From CAZGVV01 sp964529155 (GTDB taxonomy: Bacteria > Pseudomonadota > Alphaproteobacteria > Rickettsiales > SXRF01): a stretch of DNA of 24,312 nucleotides. The stretch lies in contig CAZGVV010000029.1 in assembly GCA_964529155.1 (NCBI GenBank), forward strand, positions 1-24,312, in the 5' to 3' direction. Under the pieces are notes generated by a model. That model saw nothing but the letters and a program-made list of their open reading frames with translations. It did no database searches and was not told the DNA's origin. Shown in pieces: positions 15,129 through 24,312 of the stretch (position 1 is the first letter of the stretch; each line of letters starts with the position of its first letter). The position numbers and the translations under genes are program-made.

Positions 15129-18100
15129 ATGCTAGTTAATCGTCATATAATTTCATGCCTTATGACCGTAATCACATTATGGTTGCCTTTGCATGCCTAT
15201 GCCTCAGGCGATTCCACCGAGCCCAAGCACCTGGAAATCTTAAGAATTACGCCCGATGGCGAGGATGTGCCCGCCGGCAAACAGATTGTTATCCAGTTTA
15301 ATCGTCCCGTTGTCCCTATGGGCAAAATGGACCGTCCATCCTCCGAAATTCCTGTAATCATCACTCCGGCTATTCCTTGCGAATGGCGGTGGATCAATAC
15401 ATCGGCACTTGCCTGCAATTTACCGAGCAAACAGCCGCTTCAGGAAGCCACGCATTATACACTTGAAATTAAGCCCGGTATCAAAGCGGAGGACGATGCG
15501 ACCATCCCTGACACATACCATCATAGCTTCATTACCCAGCGCCCCGATATCAGCGACAAGGAATTCCGTTCCTGGAAATCCCCCGGATACCCCATTATGC
15601 GCCTGGTATTCAACCAGCCCGTAGATAAGGAATCGGTAGCGCAACATGTATTCTTGCAGGTAGGGGAAGATAAAAAACGCGTGGCAGTTAACGCTAAGCC
15701 TGACCCTGCTGATCATGCGCAACCACAGTTCATTCCTGTTCCAGGAGAGAATTACGCACTGATTTTCAAAAAAGCGCTGTTACAAAAAAGCGATGACGAT
15801 CTTCGTAAAAACTCGGGCAAAGAGGCGCGCAGGATATGGCTGATTGAGCCGGTAACGGAATTGCCCCTCGATACGCATATCGTCCTGAAATCAGAACCGG
15901 GCCTGATCTCCGCGCTTGGCCAGGAAGTTAGCGCGACATCCAATGACATCGTGCAATTCGATACCTACCCGGAATTCAATTTTGTTGGCATCAAATGCAC
16001 TGCAAATGATGGCAAAGAATTGCTGATTCCGGCCAGCGCATCGCCCATGGGCAAATGCAATCCGATGCAAGTCGTACAACTCTCTTTCACTACGCCGGTG
16101 GACTACAGCAAATTAGATAAGATGGTAACCATTACCCCTCCGGTCGTGCGCTGGAAGGAATCAGCCGGGGGAGTAGAAGAAGCGGAACCAATGGATAACG
16201 CCGATGGCGGAAGTGAGGTTGGCTACCAATTTCGCCAGACGCATCGCAAAGGAAAAACATATACCGTATCGATACCCGGAAATCTAAAGGCAGCGCAGGA
16301 ATATGTAGTGCAATCGCGCTCCCAGACGATGGGTGTTTTTGAGCGGCTATGGCACTGGATCAAGTCATGGTTTACGCATCAAGACCCTGTCGAAGGGCAG
16401 GATGTATTTGGCCGCGAATTGCGCCATTCGATTTCCGCCAGTTTTACCACCGATCATCGTAATCCCAATTCTGTACTGGCTTATAACGATGCTGTGCTTG
16501 AAAAAGGCGTTGAAAGTGAAGTACCGTTTTTTGTCAATAACCTGAAAAGCTATACGTTTAATTATCAGCGCCTGACAGCCACAGGCAGCGACGATCAGCA
16601 GACGTTTTATAAAGAGGTTCCGTCCGTACAGGATGTGCAATTTGCCGTACCCTTTGGCGTACGCGATATGCTGAATGGCAAAACAGGCGCAGTATTCGGC
16701 TATTTGCAAACCGATCCGGTGATCGGGAAATATAAAGCCCATCTCTTTGCGCAGGTAACGCCCTATCAGGTGCATCTGAAACTGGGTCATTTCAATACCA
16801 TCGCCTGGGTAACGGATATGACCACAGGCGCTCCGGTCGCTAACGCCAAGGTCAGCATCTACCAGGATGCATTTACAAGGCTGCATGCGGTTAAGGACAG
16901 CACAGCGCGCACCATGACCGATGCCTCCGGTATAGCCGTACTCCCAGGAACGGATACGCTTGATCCCGATCTCTCGTTCACCACGAAATATCGTGAAGAA
17001 GATACGCGTTACTTCCTGCGTGTAGAAAAAGGCGATGATATGGCGCTATTACCAATAGCGCAATCGTTCGCCATAGACACGTATCGCGCTTCGGGCAGTG
17101 AATCGGTTTATCCTTCCCCTAAATATCGCTACGGGCATATGTATGCCTGGGGCACTACCGCACAGGGCATTTATCGTGCCGGCGATACGATCCAATATAA
17201 AATCTACGTTCGCAACCAGGACAATAACGGCTTCATTGCGGGGCCAGAAAAAACCTATCGGCTTAACATCCTCGACCCTCAGGGCAAGGTGGTAGAGGAT
17301 GTTAAAGAAATCAAGCTATCGCCGTTCGGCGGAATAAGCGGTGAATTTACGGTACCTAAAGAAGGCGCTGTGGGATGGTATCAGTTCAAGTTACTTGCTG
17401 ATTTTAGCGATAAATCTGATGGCGATGGAGATACAACGGCCAAAGAACAGACTGAAAATAACCAAGCGGATACTAACAAAGAGAGCGCACACAAGAAATC
17501 ATGGATTCCCATGCGCGTGCTGGTCAGTGATTTTACTCCTTCCTCGTTCCATGTGAGCAACCAGCTAAACGGCGACTTATTTCATGCCGGTGAACAGGTG
17601 AACGTAATAAGCCATGCTGAATTGCACTCCGGTGGCGCCTATACCGATGCCAGCGCCCGCATTACCGCGATAATTGATAGTGCACCGTTCATGTCCAAGC
17701 ACCCGCTGGCTAAACATTTCCAGTTCGATAGCTATCAATACGAAACACCTTCGCAGCAGATTTTTCAGAAAATCGATAAGGTGAACGACAAAGGCGAGCT
17801 CAGCTTGAATTTTTCGACCGGCACCCCCAAAGTGGTTTATGGGAAGTTATTGGTAGAAAGCGCCGTTGCCGATGATCGAGGCAAATATATCACGGGTCAG
17901 TCGCGCGCCGATTATATGGGCGTTGATCGCCTGGTGGGCCTCCATGCTACCGAATGGCTTTATACCGTTGGAAAACCGGCTTCGATTGAGTATATCGTTG
18001 TGGACGATCACGGCAATCCTGCTAAAGGCACGCCGGTAAATATTACACTGGAACACGAAACGACAAAAGCAGCCCGCGTCAAAGGCGCAGGCAATGCATA

Positions 18101-21100
18101 CCTGACAGAATACCACAGTGAATGGGAGCCAGCGGGCAACTGCAAAGGAACATCTGAAGATGCGCCGCTTACCTGCACATTTACCCCCGAAAAGGCCGGC
18201 CCTTATCGCGCCATCGCCAAAATTAAGGATACAAAGGGCAATGAGCACTCCACAACGCTCAGCACATATGCGCTCGGCCATGATTTTGTTATGTGGGATA
18301 ATGGCAGCGATAGCAGCCTGACCATTGTTCCCGAAAGCACCCATTATAAAGTAGGCGACACAGCGCGCTACCTGGTAAAAAATCCCTACCCGGGCGCTAA
18401 AGCGTTGATCACCGTTGAGCGCTACGGAGTTATCGATCATTTCGTGCAGACCTTTGATAGCTCAACACCTGTAGTCGAATTAAAAATCAAACCGGAATAT
18501 CTGCCGGGCTTTTATCTCTCTGTTGTTATCGTTTCACCACGCGTTGAAAAACCGCTGGGCGAAGGCCAGGTAGATTTAGGAAAACCCACGTACCGCATGG
18601 GCTATGTCACGGTGCCGGTGAAAGACCCCTATAAGGAAATAGCCATCACGGCCAAAACCGATCAGCCTGTTTATAAGCCGCGTGATAAGGTAACGGTAAC
18701 ACTGCATGCCGAACCGCGCATGAAAGATAAAAAAGAGCCTATCGAACTCACGGTTGCCGTACTGGACGAATCCGTATTTGACCTGATTGCCGATGGCAAA
18801 AGTTATTTTGACCCCTACACAGGTTTTTATAAGCTCGAGAGCCTCGATTTACGGAACTACAATCTGCTGACCCGGCTTGTGGGGCGTCAGCGATTTGAGA
18901 AAAAAGGTGCCAATCCCGGCGGTGATGGCGGTGCAGATTTGAGCATGCGTTCGTTATTCAAATTTGTTAGCTACTGGAATGCCGAACTTAAAACTGACAA
19001 AGACGGCAATGCTACCGCAACTTTTGACGCACCGGACAATCTGACCGGCTGGCGTATTCTGGCCATTGCCACCACACCAACCGATCGTTTCGGGTTGGGT
19101 GACGCCAATTTCAAAGTCAATCGCCCTACGGAAGTACGCCCCGTAATGCCCAATCAGGTCATGGAAGGCGATAATTTCGATGCCGGATTCAGTGTGATGA
19201 ACCGAACAGACAAGGAACGCACACTGACTGTTACCGTACATGCCGAGGGGAATATCGATACGCCCAAAACCCCTGCTGACGTGACGAAAACCGTTACATT
19301 GGCACCTTATAAACGCACAAGCGTGATGATGCCGATTCAAACAACAGCGATAGCACTTTCGCGCGATGTAAAAGCTGGCGAGTTACGTTTTACTGTCACC
19401 GCCGGTGACGAGCTGGATCGTGATGGCATGGTGTATAATATGCCGGTAAACAAACGCCGTAGCCTTGATGTTGCGGCTAATTATGGCAGCACCACACAAG
19501 ATACAACTGAAGAACCGATCCAGTTCCCGAAAGATATATTGCCGGATATTGGTAGTGTTAGCGTTATCGCCTCACCTACCGTTATCGGAAATATTTCAGG
19601 CGCCTTTAATTATATGCGTGATTATCCGTATATGTGCTGGGAACAGATAGTGAGCAAAGGCGTTATGGCAGCGCATTATAAGCAGTTACGAGCCTATTTA
19701 CCTGACGCGCTGAAATGGGAAGGCAGTGACACATTACCACAGTCCACACTCAATCAGGCGGCAAATTTCCAGGCGCCCAACGGCGGCATGACCTATTTCC
19801 TGGCGCAGGATCGGTATGTTGATCCGTACCTGAGTGCCTATACAGCCATTGCGTTCAATTGGCTGCGCCGTAGCGGATATACCATTCCTGAACAGGTGGA
19901 AAACAAGCTGCACACCTATTTGAGCAACCTGCTTAAAAACGATGCTGTACCGGATTTCTATTCGGAAGGCATGACTTCCACCGTGCGTGCGGTAGCGCTG
20001 GCAGCACTGGCCGGGCGCGGTAAAGCCGACATCGCCGATTTGGAGCGCTATCAGCCGCATGTAAAGAAAATGTCGCTCTTCGGCAAAAGCTATTTCCTGC
20101 AAGCGGCACTTGCCATTAAAGGCGGAGAGAAATATGTGCCTGACGTAGCAAAGATGATACTGGCCACTTCGAATGAAACGGCCGGTAAATTCGTGTTCAG
20201 TGAAACCTGGGATGACAGCTACACCCGTATTCTTGCCTCACCCTTGCGCGAAAATTGCGCGGTGCTTGATGCATTCACCGCCTACAGCGAGCGCGAAGAA
20301 GGTAAGAAACTGGTTGGTGATGTGCCGTTCAAACTGGTCCGCGCTATCATTCAGGATCGCAAAAACCGTGACCATTGGGAAAATACACAGGAAAATATGT
20401 TCTGTATGAATGCGCTGATCGATTTTGCGCGTGTCTATGAGAAAGATAAACCAACCATGTCCGTTACCGCGAGCATGGATGGTGAAACTTTCGGCAAGAC
20501 CAGCTTCAAAACCGTGCGCGATCCAGCCGCAACCCTGGAGCGCCCTATTAAAGAAGGAGATGCCGGACGCAAAACCATTGTGCACATCGAACGCAGCGGT
20601 ACGGGAAGACTCTACTATGCAACCCGTCTGGCTTATGCAGTGCCCGCTGAACTGACCAAACCTGCCGATGCCGGTATCGAGATACGCCGCGAATATAGCG
20701 TTGAACGTAATGGCAAATGGGAATTGCTGCTCAATTCTTCTAATAAGAACGCCCCCGTCAAAATAAAGCGCGGCGAATTGATACGTGTGGACTTGTATAT
20801 ATCCGTTCCCGCCGCCCGCAATTTCGTTGTGGTGGATGATTCAGTTCCGGGGGGGTTAGAGCCTGTCAACCGTGACCTTGCAACCGCATCTGAAGTCGAT
20901 GCGAAAAAAGGTGATTTCAAAGCGGCGGATGGTTCATTCTGGTTTAAGTTTTCTGACTGGATAGATTTTGGCATTAGCCGCTGGAGTTTCTACCATCAGG
21001 AAATCCGGCATGATTCGGTGCGCTTCTATTCTGATTATTTGCCAGCTGGAAACTACCACTTATCCTATGCTGCACAAGCCATCGCTACCGGCACTTTCAG

Positions 21101-21212
21101 CGCCTTACCCGGTCAGGCTTCCGAAATGTATGATCCTGACGTATATGGCAAAACGGAGGCACTGACTGTACAAGTTGGTGAGCAGGAAACGGCACCGGCG
21201 GCAAAGCCCTGA
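15129..21212 (+). CDS. yfhM: Bacterial alpha-2-macroglobulin (YfhM/ECAM type)
   Basis: This large periplasmic protease trap is the partner of PbpC. I prefer ATG 15129 because GGCGG is 9 nt upstream; ATG 15123 would leave only 3 nt. Residues 1-25 are a signal peptide ending A-Y-A before S-G-D. There is no lipobox, whereas E. coli YfhM is a lipoprotein, so this one appears to be released or held differently. Macroglobulin-like beta domains follow. Then come the A2M signature region (F-V-S-Y-W-N-A-E-L-K-T-D then D-N-L-T-G-W-R, about residues 1278-1310), the thioester C1503-W-E-Q1506 in place of the usual C-L-E-Q, the helical thioester domain to about 1750, and a C-terminal receptor-like domain. 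A cut in the bait region would expose the thioester, which then traps the protease. The stop is 12 nt before pbpC. The length, about 2030 residues, is greater than the E. coli protein (about 1650). Confidence 0.92.
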   Translation: MLVNRHIISCLMTVITLWLPLHAYASGDSTEPKHLEILRITPDGEDVPAGKQIVIQFNRPVVPMGKMDRPSSEIPVIITPAIPCEWRWINTSALACNLPSKQPLQEATHYTLEIKPGIKAEDDATIPDTYHHSFITQRPDISDKEFRSWKSPGYPIMRLVFNQPVDKESVAQHVFLQVGEDKKRVAVNAKPDPADHAQPQFIPVPGENYALIFKKALLQKSDDDLRKNSGKEARRIWLIEPVTELPLDTHIVLKSEPGLISALGQEVSATSNDIVQFDTYPEFNFVGIKCTANDGKELLIPASASPMGKCNPMQVVQLSFTTPVDYSKLDKMVTITPPVVRWKESAGGVEEAEPMDNADGGSEVGYQFRQTHRKGKTYTVSIPGNLKAAQEYVVQSRSQTMGVFERLWHWIKSWFTHQDPVEGQDVFGRELRHSISASFTTDHRNPNSVLAYNDAVLEKGVESEVPFFVNNLKSYTFNYQRLTATGSDDQQTFYKEVPSVQDVQFAVPFGVRDMLNGKTGAVFGYLQTDPVIGKYKAHLFAQVTPYQVHLKLGHFNTIAWVTDMTTGAPVANAKVSIYQDAFTRLHAVKDSTARTMTDASGIAVLPGTDTLDPDLSFTTKYREEDTRYFLRVEKGDDMALLPIAQSFAIDTYRASGSESVYPSPKYRYGHMYAWGTTAQGIYRAGDTIQYKIYVRNQDNNGFIAGPEKTYRLNILDPQGKVVEDVKEIKLSPFGGISGEFTVPKEGAVGWYQFKLLADFSDKSDGDGDTTAKEQTENNQADTNKESAHKKSWIPMRVLVSDFTPSSFHVSNQLNGDLFHAGEQVNVISHAELHSGGAYTDASARITAIIDSAPFMSKHPLAKHFQFDSYQYETPSQQIFQKIDKVNDKGELSLNFSTGTPKVVYGKLLVESAVADDRGKYITGQSRADYMGVDRLVGLHATEWLYTVGKPASIEYIVVDDHGNPAKGTPVNITLEHETTKAARVKGAGNAYLTEYHSEWEPAGNCKGTSEDAPLTCTFTPEKAGPYRAIAKIKDTKGNEHSTTLSTYALGHDFVMWDNGSDSSLTIVPESTHYKVGDTARYLVKNPYPGAKALITVERYGVIDHFVQTFDSSTPVVELKIKPEYLPGFYLSVVIVSPRVEKPLGEGQVDLGKPTYRMGYVTVPVKDPYKEIAITAKTDQPVYKPRDKVTVTLHAEPRMKDKKEPIELTVAVLDESVFDLIADGKSYFDPYTGFYKLESLDLRNYNLLTRLVGRQRFEKKGANPGGDGGADLSMRSLFKFVSYWNAELKTDKDGNATATFDAPDNLTGWRILAIATTPTDRFGLGDANFKVNRPTEVRPVMPNQVMEGDNFDAGFSVMNRTDKERTLTVTVHAEGNIDTPKTPADVTKTVTLAPYKRTSVMMPIQTTAIALSRDVKAGELRFTVTAGDELDRDGMVYNMPVNKRRSLDVAANYGSTTQDTTEEPIQFPKDILPDIGSVSVIASPTVIGNISGAFNYMRDYPYMCWEQIVSKGVMAAHYKQLRAYLPDALKWEGSDTLPQSTLNQAANFQAPNGGMTYFLAQDRYVDPYLSAYTAIAFNWLRRSGYTIPEQVENKLHTYLSNLLKNDAVPDFYSEGMTSTVRAVALAALAGRGKADIADLERYQPHVKKMSLFGKSYFLQAALAIKGGEKYVPDVAKMILATSNETAGKFVFSETWDDSYTRILASPLRENCAVLDAFTAYSEREEGKKLVGDVPFKLVRAIIQDRKNRDHWENTQENMFCMNALIDFARVYEKDKPTMSVTASMDGETFGKTSFKTVRDPAATLERPIKEGDAGRKTIVHIERSGTGRLYYATRLAYAVPAELTKPADAGIEIRREYSVERNGKWELLLNSSNKNAPVKIKRGELIRVDLYISVPAARNFVVVDDSVPGGLEPVNRDLATASEVDAKKGDFKAADGSFWFKFSDWIDFGISRWSFYHQEIRHDSVRFYSDYLPAGNYHLSYAAQAIATGTFSALPGQASEMYDPDVYGKTEALTVQVGEQETAPAAKP

Positions 21213-21224
21213 GGCTAGAAGACC

Positions 21225-23426
21225 ATGTCACCTTATAAACGATATGGGAAAATAGCATTTCGCGGAACAATAGCACTCGTTGCAGTTATTGCCCTCAGAA
21301 CCGCATGGGACGTGGAAACACCGACACTCTCGTTACGCGCCGCAACGAACGACGCCCAGCGCTTCCAGGTGCTTGACCGTCAGGGTCAACCGCTCGGTAT
21401 TTCCTATCAGAACCGTTTCAATACGGTGGATATTGTGCCGCTGCACAATATCCCTGAATTACTGCGTCAGGCATTTGTTACTTCGGAAGATCGGCATTTT
21501 TTCGAGCATCACGGCGTGGATTGGAAAGCCCGCGCCAGTGCCTTATGGCAGAACATTCATGCACGCAAAGCAGTACGCGGCGCCAGCACCATTACCGAGC
21601 AGGTAGTGCGGATTATTCATCCACGCCCGCGTAGTGTATGGTCCCATTGGATTGAAGGTTTTGAGGCAACCCTATTGGAGATGCATGCCAGCAAAGGGGA
21701 AATACTCGCATTTTACCTTAATCAGGTGCCCTATGCAGCCCACCGCCGTGGCGTAGCGCAAGCCGCTCGTTATTACTTCAACCGCGATCTGGATACGCTA
21801 ACGCACAAGGAAATGCTGGCATTAGCGATATTGCCGCGCGCACCTTCAGCGCTTGATCTATATAAAAATCCCGATGCCATTGAATCCGCTATCCACCGGC
21901 TTGCACAGAGCATGACCCTGCGCGAGGAATTATCAGAGCAGGAAACCAAACAACTCCTTGCTGAAACCATCACCCTTGAATCGCCTTCACCACCATTGAG
22001 CACAACGCATTTTCTTAATTATATTCGTGGATCTATTCCCTATCGTTTAAGCGAGAATGGCGCATTGATTACCACCCTGGACAGCGAATTGCAGCATACC
22101 GCACAACGTTTGCTTGATGAGCGAATCCTGGCATTAAAACGCAAGCGGGTAGCAAATGGCGCAGTGCTGGTCGTGGATCATACCACAGGTGAAATTCTTG
22201 CCTGGGCCGTCGGCGGCGCGGGAAATGAGAAATTAAAAACGGAAACGCCAGGGCATGATATAGACACCGTCCTTGCGCCACGCCAGCCAGGCTCATCCAT
22301 GAAACCATTCCTGTATGCGCTGGCACTTGATTCCGGCTGGTCGCCCGCGACAGAATTGGATGATGCACCTATGGCGGAAGCTATCGGCTCCGGGTTGCAC
22401 GATTTCCATAATTACAGCCACACATTTTACGGCAAAATTTCCCTTCGCGAAGCGTTAGGTAATTCGCTCAATATTCCAGCGCTTGAAACAATTACGTTCA
22501 TAACGCCATCGCGGTATCTTGATACGTTGCATGCACTTGGCTTTTCCAGCCTCACACAGCCGGTGGAATTTTATAAGGAAGGCCTCGCGCTAGGTAATGG
22601 AGAGGTAACATTATTTGAAATGGTGCAGGCCTATAGCGCCTTGGCAAATCGCGGCATATTCCGCCCGCTAACGCCATTGCCTCACCCCCTCTTTGCCCGT
22701 GAAAATATCCGTATTTACTCACCGGAAGCAACTTCGCTGATTGCTAATATTCTCTCCGATCCATTCGCACGCAGACGCGAATTCGGGGCAGGAAGCGTGC
22801 TCAATCTGCCCATACAAACCGCCGTCAAGACAGGGACTTCCAGTGATTACCGGGACGCCTGGGTGCTTGGTTTTAATTCGCGTTACACCGTGGGGGGGTG
22901 GCTTGGCAATCTGGATCAAACGCCTATGGATGGCATTACAGGTTCGGTAGGCCCGGCGCTTATATTCCGTGGTATATTCGCCGACCTCGCCAAACGAGGC
23001 CCGGCGTACGCACTCTATTTAAGCCCAAAACTCGTGCAAAAAGAAATCTGCACAAACTATGATGAAGATGCTCGTAAAAAAGATTGCTTCTCGCGCACCG
23101 AGTATTTTATCCCCGGCACTGAACCGAGTGGCGAGAAACATGCCAATCTGCCGCACGGCCTTACCCTGATACGGCCCACCGAAGGATTACAGATCGCGTA
23201 TGATCCCCGCATCCCTTCTGGCGTCCAGGCCTTCGAATTCGTCGCCGATGGCATCCCTGCTGGCCGCAAAGTGAAATGGATACTGAATGGCACGCCCGTT
23301 ACCACCACCGAAGGAGGGCATTTCCTGTGGCCTGTGCAGCGCGGAAATCACACATTAACGGCAAACGAAATAGACGATGAGGGAAAGGCTGTTTCTTCCG
23401 ATCTTGTCCATTTTAATGTAAAATAG
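21225..23426 (+). CDS. pbpC: Penicillin-binding protein 1C (bifunctional GT51/transpeptidase)
   Basis: This inner-membrane, periplasm-facing enzyme polymerises and cross-links peptidoglycan. One N-terminal membrane helix spans residues about 10-27. In the GT51 domain, E88-D-R-H-F-F-E-H-H-G holds the catalytic Glu, followed by G-A-S-T-I-T-E-Q-V (relatives usually have Q-Q or M-Q) and E-I-L-A-F-Y-L-N. In the transpeptidase, the nucleophile is S356-S-M-K359, followed by S413-L-N415 and K532-T-G-T-S. Residues about 645-733 match the BiPBP_C domain that marks PBP1C. At 733 residues it is slightly shorter than E. coli PbpC. It follows the macroglobulin gene by 12 nt with GAAG before the ATG. This order is the widespread yfhM-pbpC pair, thought to guard and repair the wall after protease attack. 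Confidence 0.95.
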   Translation: MSPYKRYGKIAFRGTIALVAVIALRTAWDVETPTLSLRAATNDAQRFQVLDRQGQPLGISYQNRFNTVDIVPLHNIPELLRQAFVTSEDRHFFEHHGVDWKARASALWQNIHARKAVRGASTITEQVVRIIHPRPRSVWSHWIEGFEATLLEMHASKGEILAFYLNQVPYAAHRRGVAQAARYYFNRDLDTLTHKEMLALAILPRAPSALDLYKNPDAIESAIHRLAQSMTLREELSEQETKQLLAETITLESPSPPLSTTHFLNYIRGSIPYRLSENGALITTLDSELQHTAQRLLDERILALKRKRVANGAVLVVDHTTGEILAWAVGGAGNEKLKTETPGHDIDTVLAPRQPGSSMKPFLYALALDSGWSPATELDDAPMAEAIGSGLHDFHNYSHTFYGKISLREALGNSLNIPALETITFITPSRYLDTLHALGFSSLTQPVEFYKEGLALGNGEVTLFEMVQAYSALANRGIFRPLTPLPHPLFARENIRIYSPEATSLIANILSDPFARRREFGAGSVLNLPIQTAVKTGTSSDYRDAWVLGFNSRYTVGGWLGNLDQTPMDGITGSVGPALIFRGIFADLAKRGPAYALYLSPKLVQKEICTNYDEDARKKDCFSRTEYFIPGTEPSGEKHANLPHGLTLIRPTEGLQIAYDPRIPSGVQAFEFVADGIPAGRKVKWILNGTPVTTTEGGHFLWPVQRGNHTLTANEIDDEGKAVSSDLVHFNVK

Positions 23427-23458
23427 CTGATCAGATTCGGACTGGTTTTTTATGCACC

Positions 23459-23496
23459 GGCACAGAATAGGCAGCAATACCTACGTCACCTGTGCC
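23459..23496. terminator. Hairpin between convergent pbpC and glycosyltransferase
   Basis: GGCACAG (23459-23465) and CTGTGCC (23490-23496) pair. An inner TAGG/CCTA pairing (about 23468-23483) extends the stem. The right arm overlaps the last codons of the glycosyltransferase. AT-rich sequence follows on the plus side (TAAATTTAAAT) and TTTTTT lies 5' at about 23446-23451, so it may act in both directions, although the U-runs are imperfect. Confidence 0.45.
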
Positions 23497-24175
23497 TAAA
23501 TTTAAATAGGTACATACGAATCACCATCCATAAAATGCAACTGCCATTATAAAGCACCGACATTTTACTTCTGCCACCAATACGCTTGGGCTCATCACCC
23601 GGTATTTCGTAAATACGCATATTGCGGTAATTAGCTACCGCCGCCACGAGCGGCTCGAATACCGGGCCGCGCAGAAAGGCCTGGAACTCAGGCAGGTAAA
23701 TAATACGCCGATTAAACCCGCGATACATATTCAGCGAATCGGTGAGCGGGAATTTTCCTAAATACCGGATCATTTTAGAAAACATCCAATTACCGAAAGC
23801 GGTAATAAGCGTGTCGTCATAGGATTTAGCGGGTGGCAAATACCGTGACACGCACACCATTTCATACCCTTCACGCAATTTCCGCACGATGTCCGGAAGC
23901 TGCTCTGGCAAGCAATTACCGTCCATGCTGAACTCAATTACGCAATCGGTTTCCAGTGTATGAATAGCATCCAGCACACCAAAGCCCAACCCCTTGCGTA
24001 GCTGTGTCATGATGCGCAATTCATGCGCTAAAGCATATTCAACCGTGCCATCCTTCGACCCGCCATCCACAACCAGTATATCGTCAAACAACGAGCAATC
24101 TATATGAGGAAAAATAGCGCGGAAGCCATCAATTTCATTGTATGTAGGCAGCAGTAACGCAACGGTAATGGGCAT
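23486..24175 (-). CDS. Family 2 glycosyltransferase (DPM1/DPG synthase-like)
   Basis: This enzyme would transfer a sugar from a nucleotide donor, often to a polyprenyl phosphate or cell-envelope glycan on the cytoplasmic face. It shows the GT-A opening L-L-L-P-T-Y-N-E (residues 7-14), V-V-D-G-G-S-K-D-G-T (35-44) and S-M-D-G-N at 83-87 where most relatives have a D-x-D metal motif. Only the first Asp (D85) is present here. S-R-Y-L-P and G-G-R-S-K-M-S near the end match polyprenyl-phosphate glycosyltransferases. The C-terminal 25 residues are hydrophobic enough to bind membrane, but there is no clear multi-helix anchor. At 229 residues it is a complete small GT2. It converges on pbpC and has no strong ribosome site. 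The substrate is unknown. Confidence 0.88.
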   Translation of the reverse strand: MPITVALLLPTYNEIDGFRAIFPHIDCSLFDDILVVDGGSKDGTVEYALAHELRIMTQLRKGLGFGVLDAIHTLETDCVIEFSMDGNCLPEQLPDIVRKLREGYEMVCVSRYLPPAKSYDDTLITAFGNWMFSKMIRYLGKFPLTDSLNMYRGFNRRIIYLPEFQAFLRGPVFEPLVAAVANYRNMRIYEIPGDEPKRIGGRSKMSVLYNGSCILWMVIRMYLFKFRHR

Positions 24176-24242
24176 GGGTTATTTTTTTAGGGACATAATG
24201 TGGAAGACATATTAATCTCTTCATACGGTTAGCATATAAAAA

Positions 24243-24256
24243 TGCTTACGTAAGCA
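24243..24256. promoter_or_regulatory. Perfect 14-bp palindrome, possible operator
   Basis: TGCTTACGTAAGCA reads the same on both strands. It lies about 68 bp upstream of the glycosyltransferase ATG in AT-rich DNA, a position that suits a dimeric repressor. No loop is present, so a protein site is likelier than an RNA hairpin. Confidence 0.45.
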
Positions 24257-24263
24257 AATATAG

Positions 24264-24311
24264 TTATTCCACTTTACCATTATACATGGCTGCAAAGAGT
24301 GTTTTCTGCGC
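24264..24311 (-). CDS. Possible C-terminal end of an unidentified gene
   Basis: A minus-strand frame enters from the window edge and reads A-Q-K-T-L-F-A-A-M-Y-N-G-K-V-E followed by TAA. It reads like a protein C-terminus, but 15 residues are too few to identify. If real, the gene is on the same strand as the glycosyltransferase and lies 88 nt upstream of it. Confidence 0.25.
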   Translation of the reverse strand, partial: AQKTLFAAMYNGKVE

Positions 24312-24312
24312 T

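Noticed and set aside
17847..18440. Minus-strand 197-residue frame inside the macroglobulin gene
   Set aside because: Antisense to a clearly conserved protein, with Cys/Ile/Arg-rich composition typical of an antisense shadow.

Overview
The window looks like a stretch of bacterial chromosome, most likely from an alphaproteobacterium. That placement is an inference from the style of the serine-recombinase remnant, the UbiM-type hydroxylase, HemN and the macroglobulin/PbpC pair. It is not proven by a marker gene. A run of ten N inside a helicase gene shows that this is a scaffold with an assembly gap. No rRNA, tRNA or CRISPR array was seen.

The left part (1-8.2 kb) is accessory. Two gene remnants meet at about position 395: the N-terminal catalytic part of a site-specific serine recombinase (minus strand) and the C-terminal domain of a CocE/NonD-type hydrolase (plus strand, frameshifted). 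Next comes a 2285-residue protein on the minus strand. It has a domain around a W-F-S-C-M motif, roughly thirty helical repeats of about 29 residues, a Gly/Ala-rich hydrophobic stretch and a long coiled-coil tail. A 246-bp segment of the repeats is duplicated in tandem with only two differences. A small unknown gene lies directly upstream and is probably co-translated. Both products are unidentified. This pair is the best candidate for an undescribed system.

The middle part (8.2-12.1 kb) holds two diverged copies of an 80-95 bp direct repeat flanking about 2.6 kb, a hairpin-rich intergenic element, the tail of a Sel1-like gene and a DEAD-box RNA helicase (minus) interrupted by the N gap. An unrecognised gene with a weak helix-turn-helix-like N-terminus follows.

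The right part (12.2-24.3 kb) is housekeeping in character. A UbiM-like ubiquinone hydroxylase and oxygen-independent coproporphyrinogen oxidase HemN converge with no base between their stop codons. A possible tiny lipoprotein gene is followed, divergently, by a YfhM-type alpha-2-macroglobulin and penicillin-binding protein 1C in one operon, the usual periplasmic defence/repair pair. A family 2 glycosyltransferase converges on pbpC across a shared hairpin. The window ends in a short intergenic region with a perfect 14-bp palindrome and perhaps the last codons of another gene.
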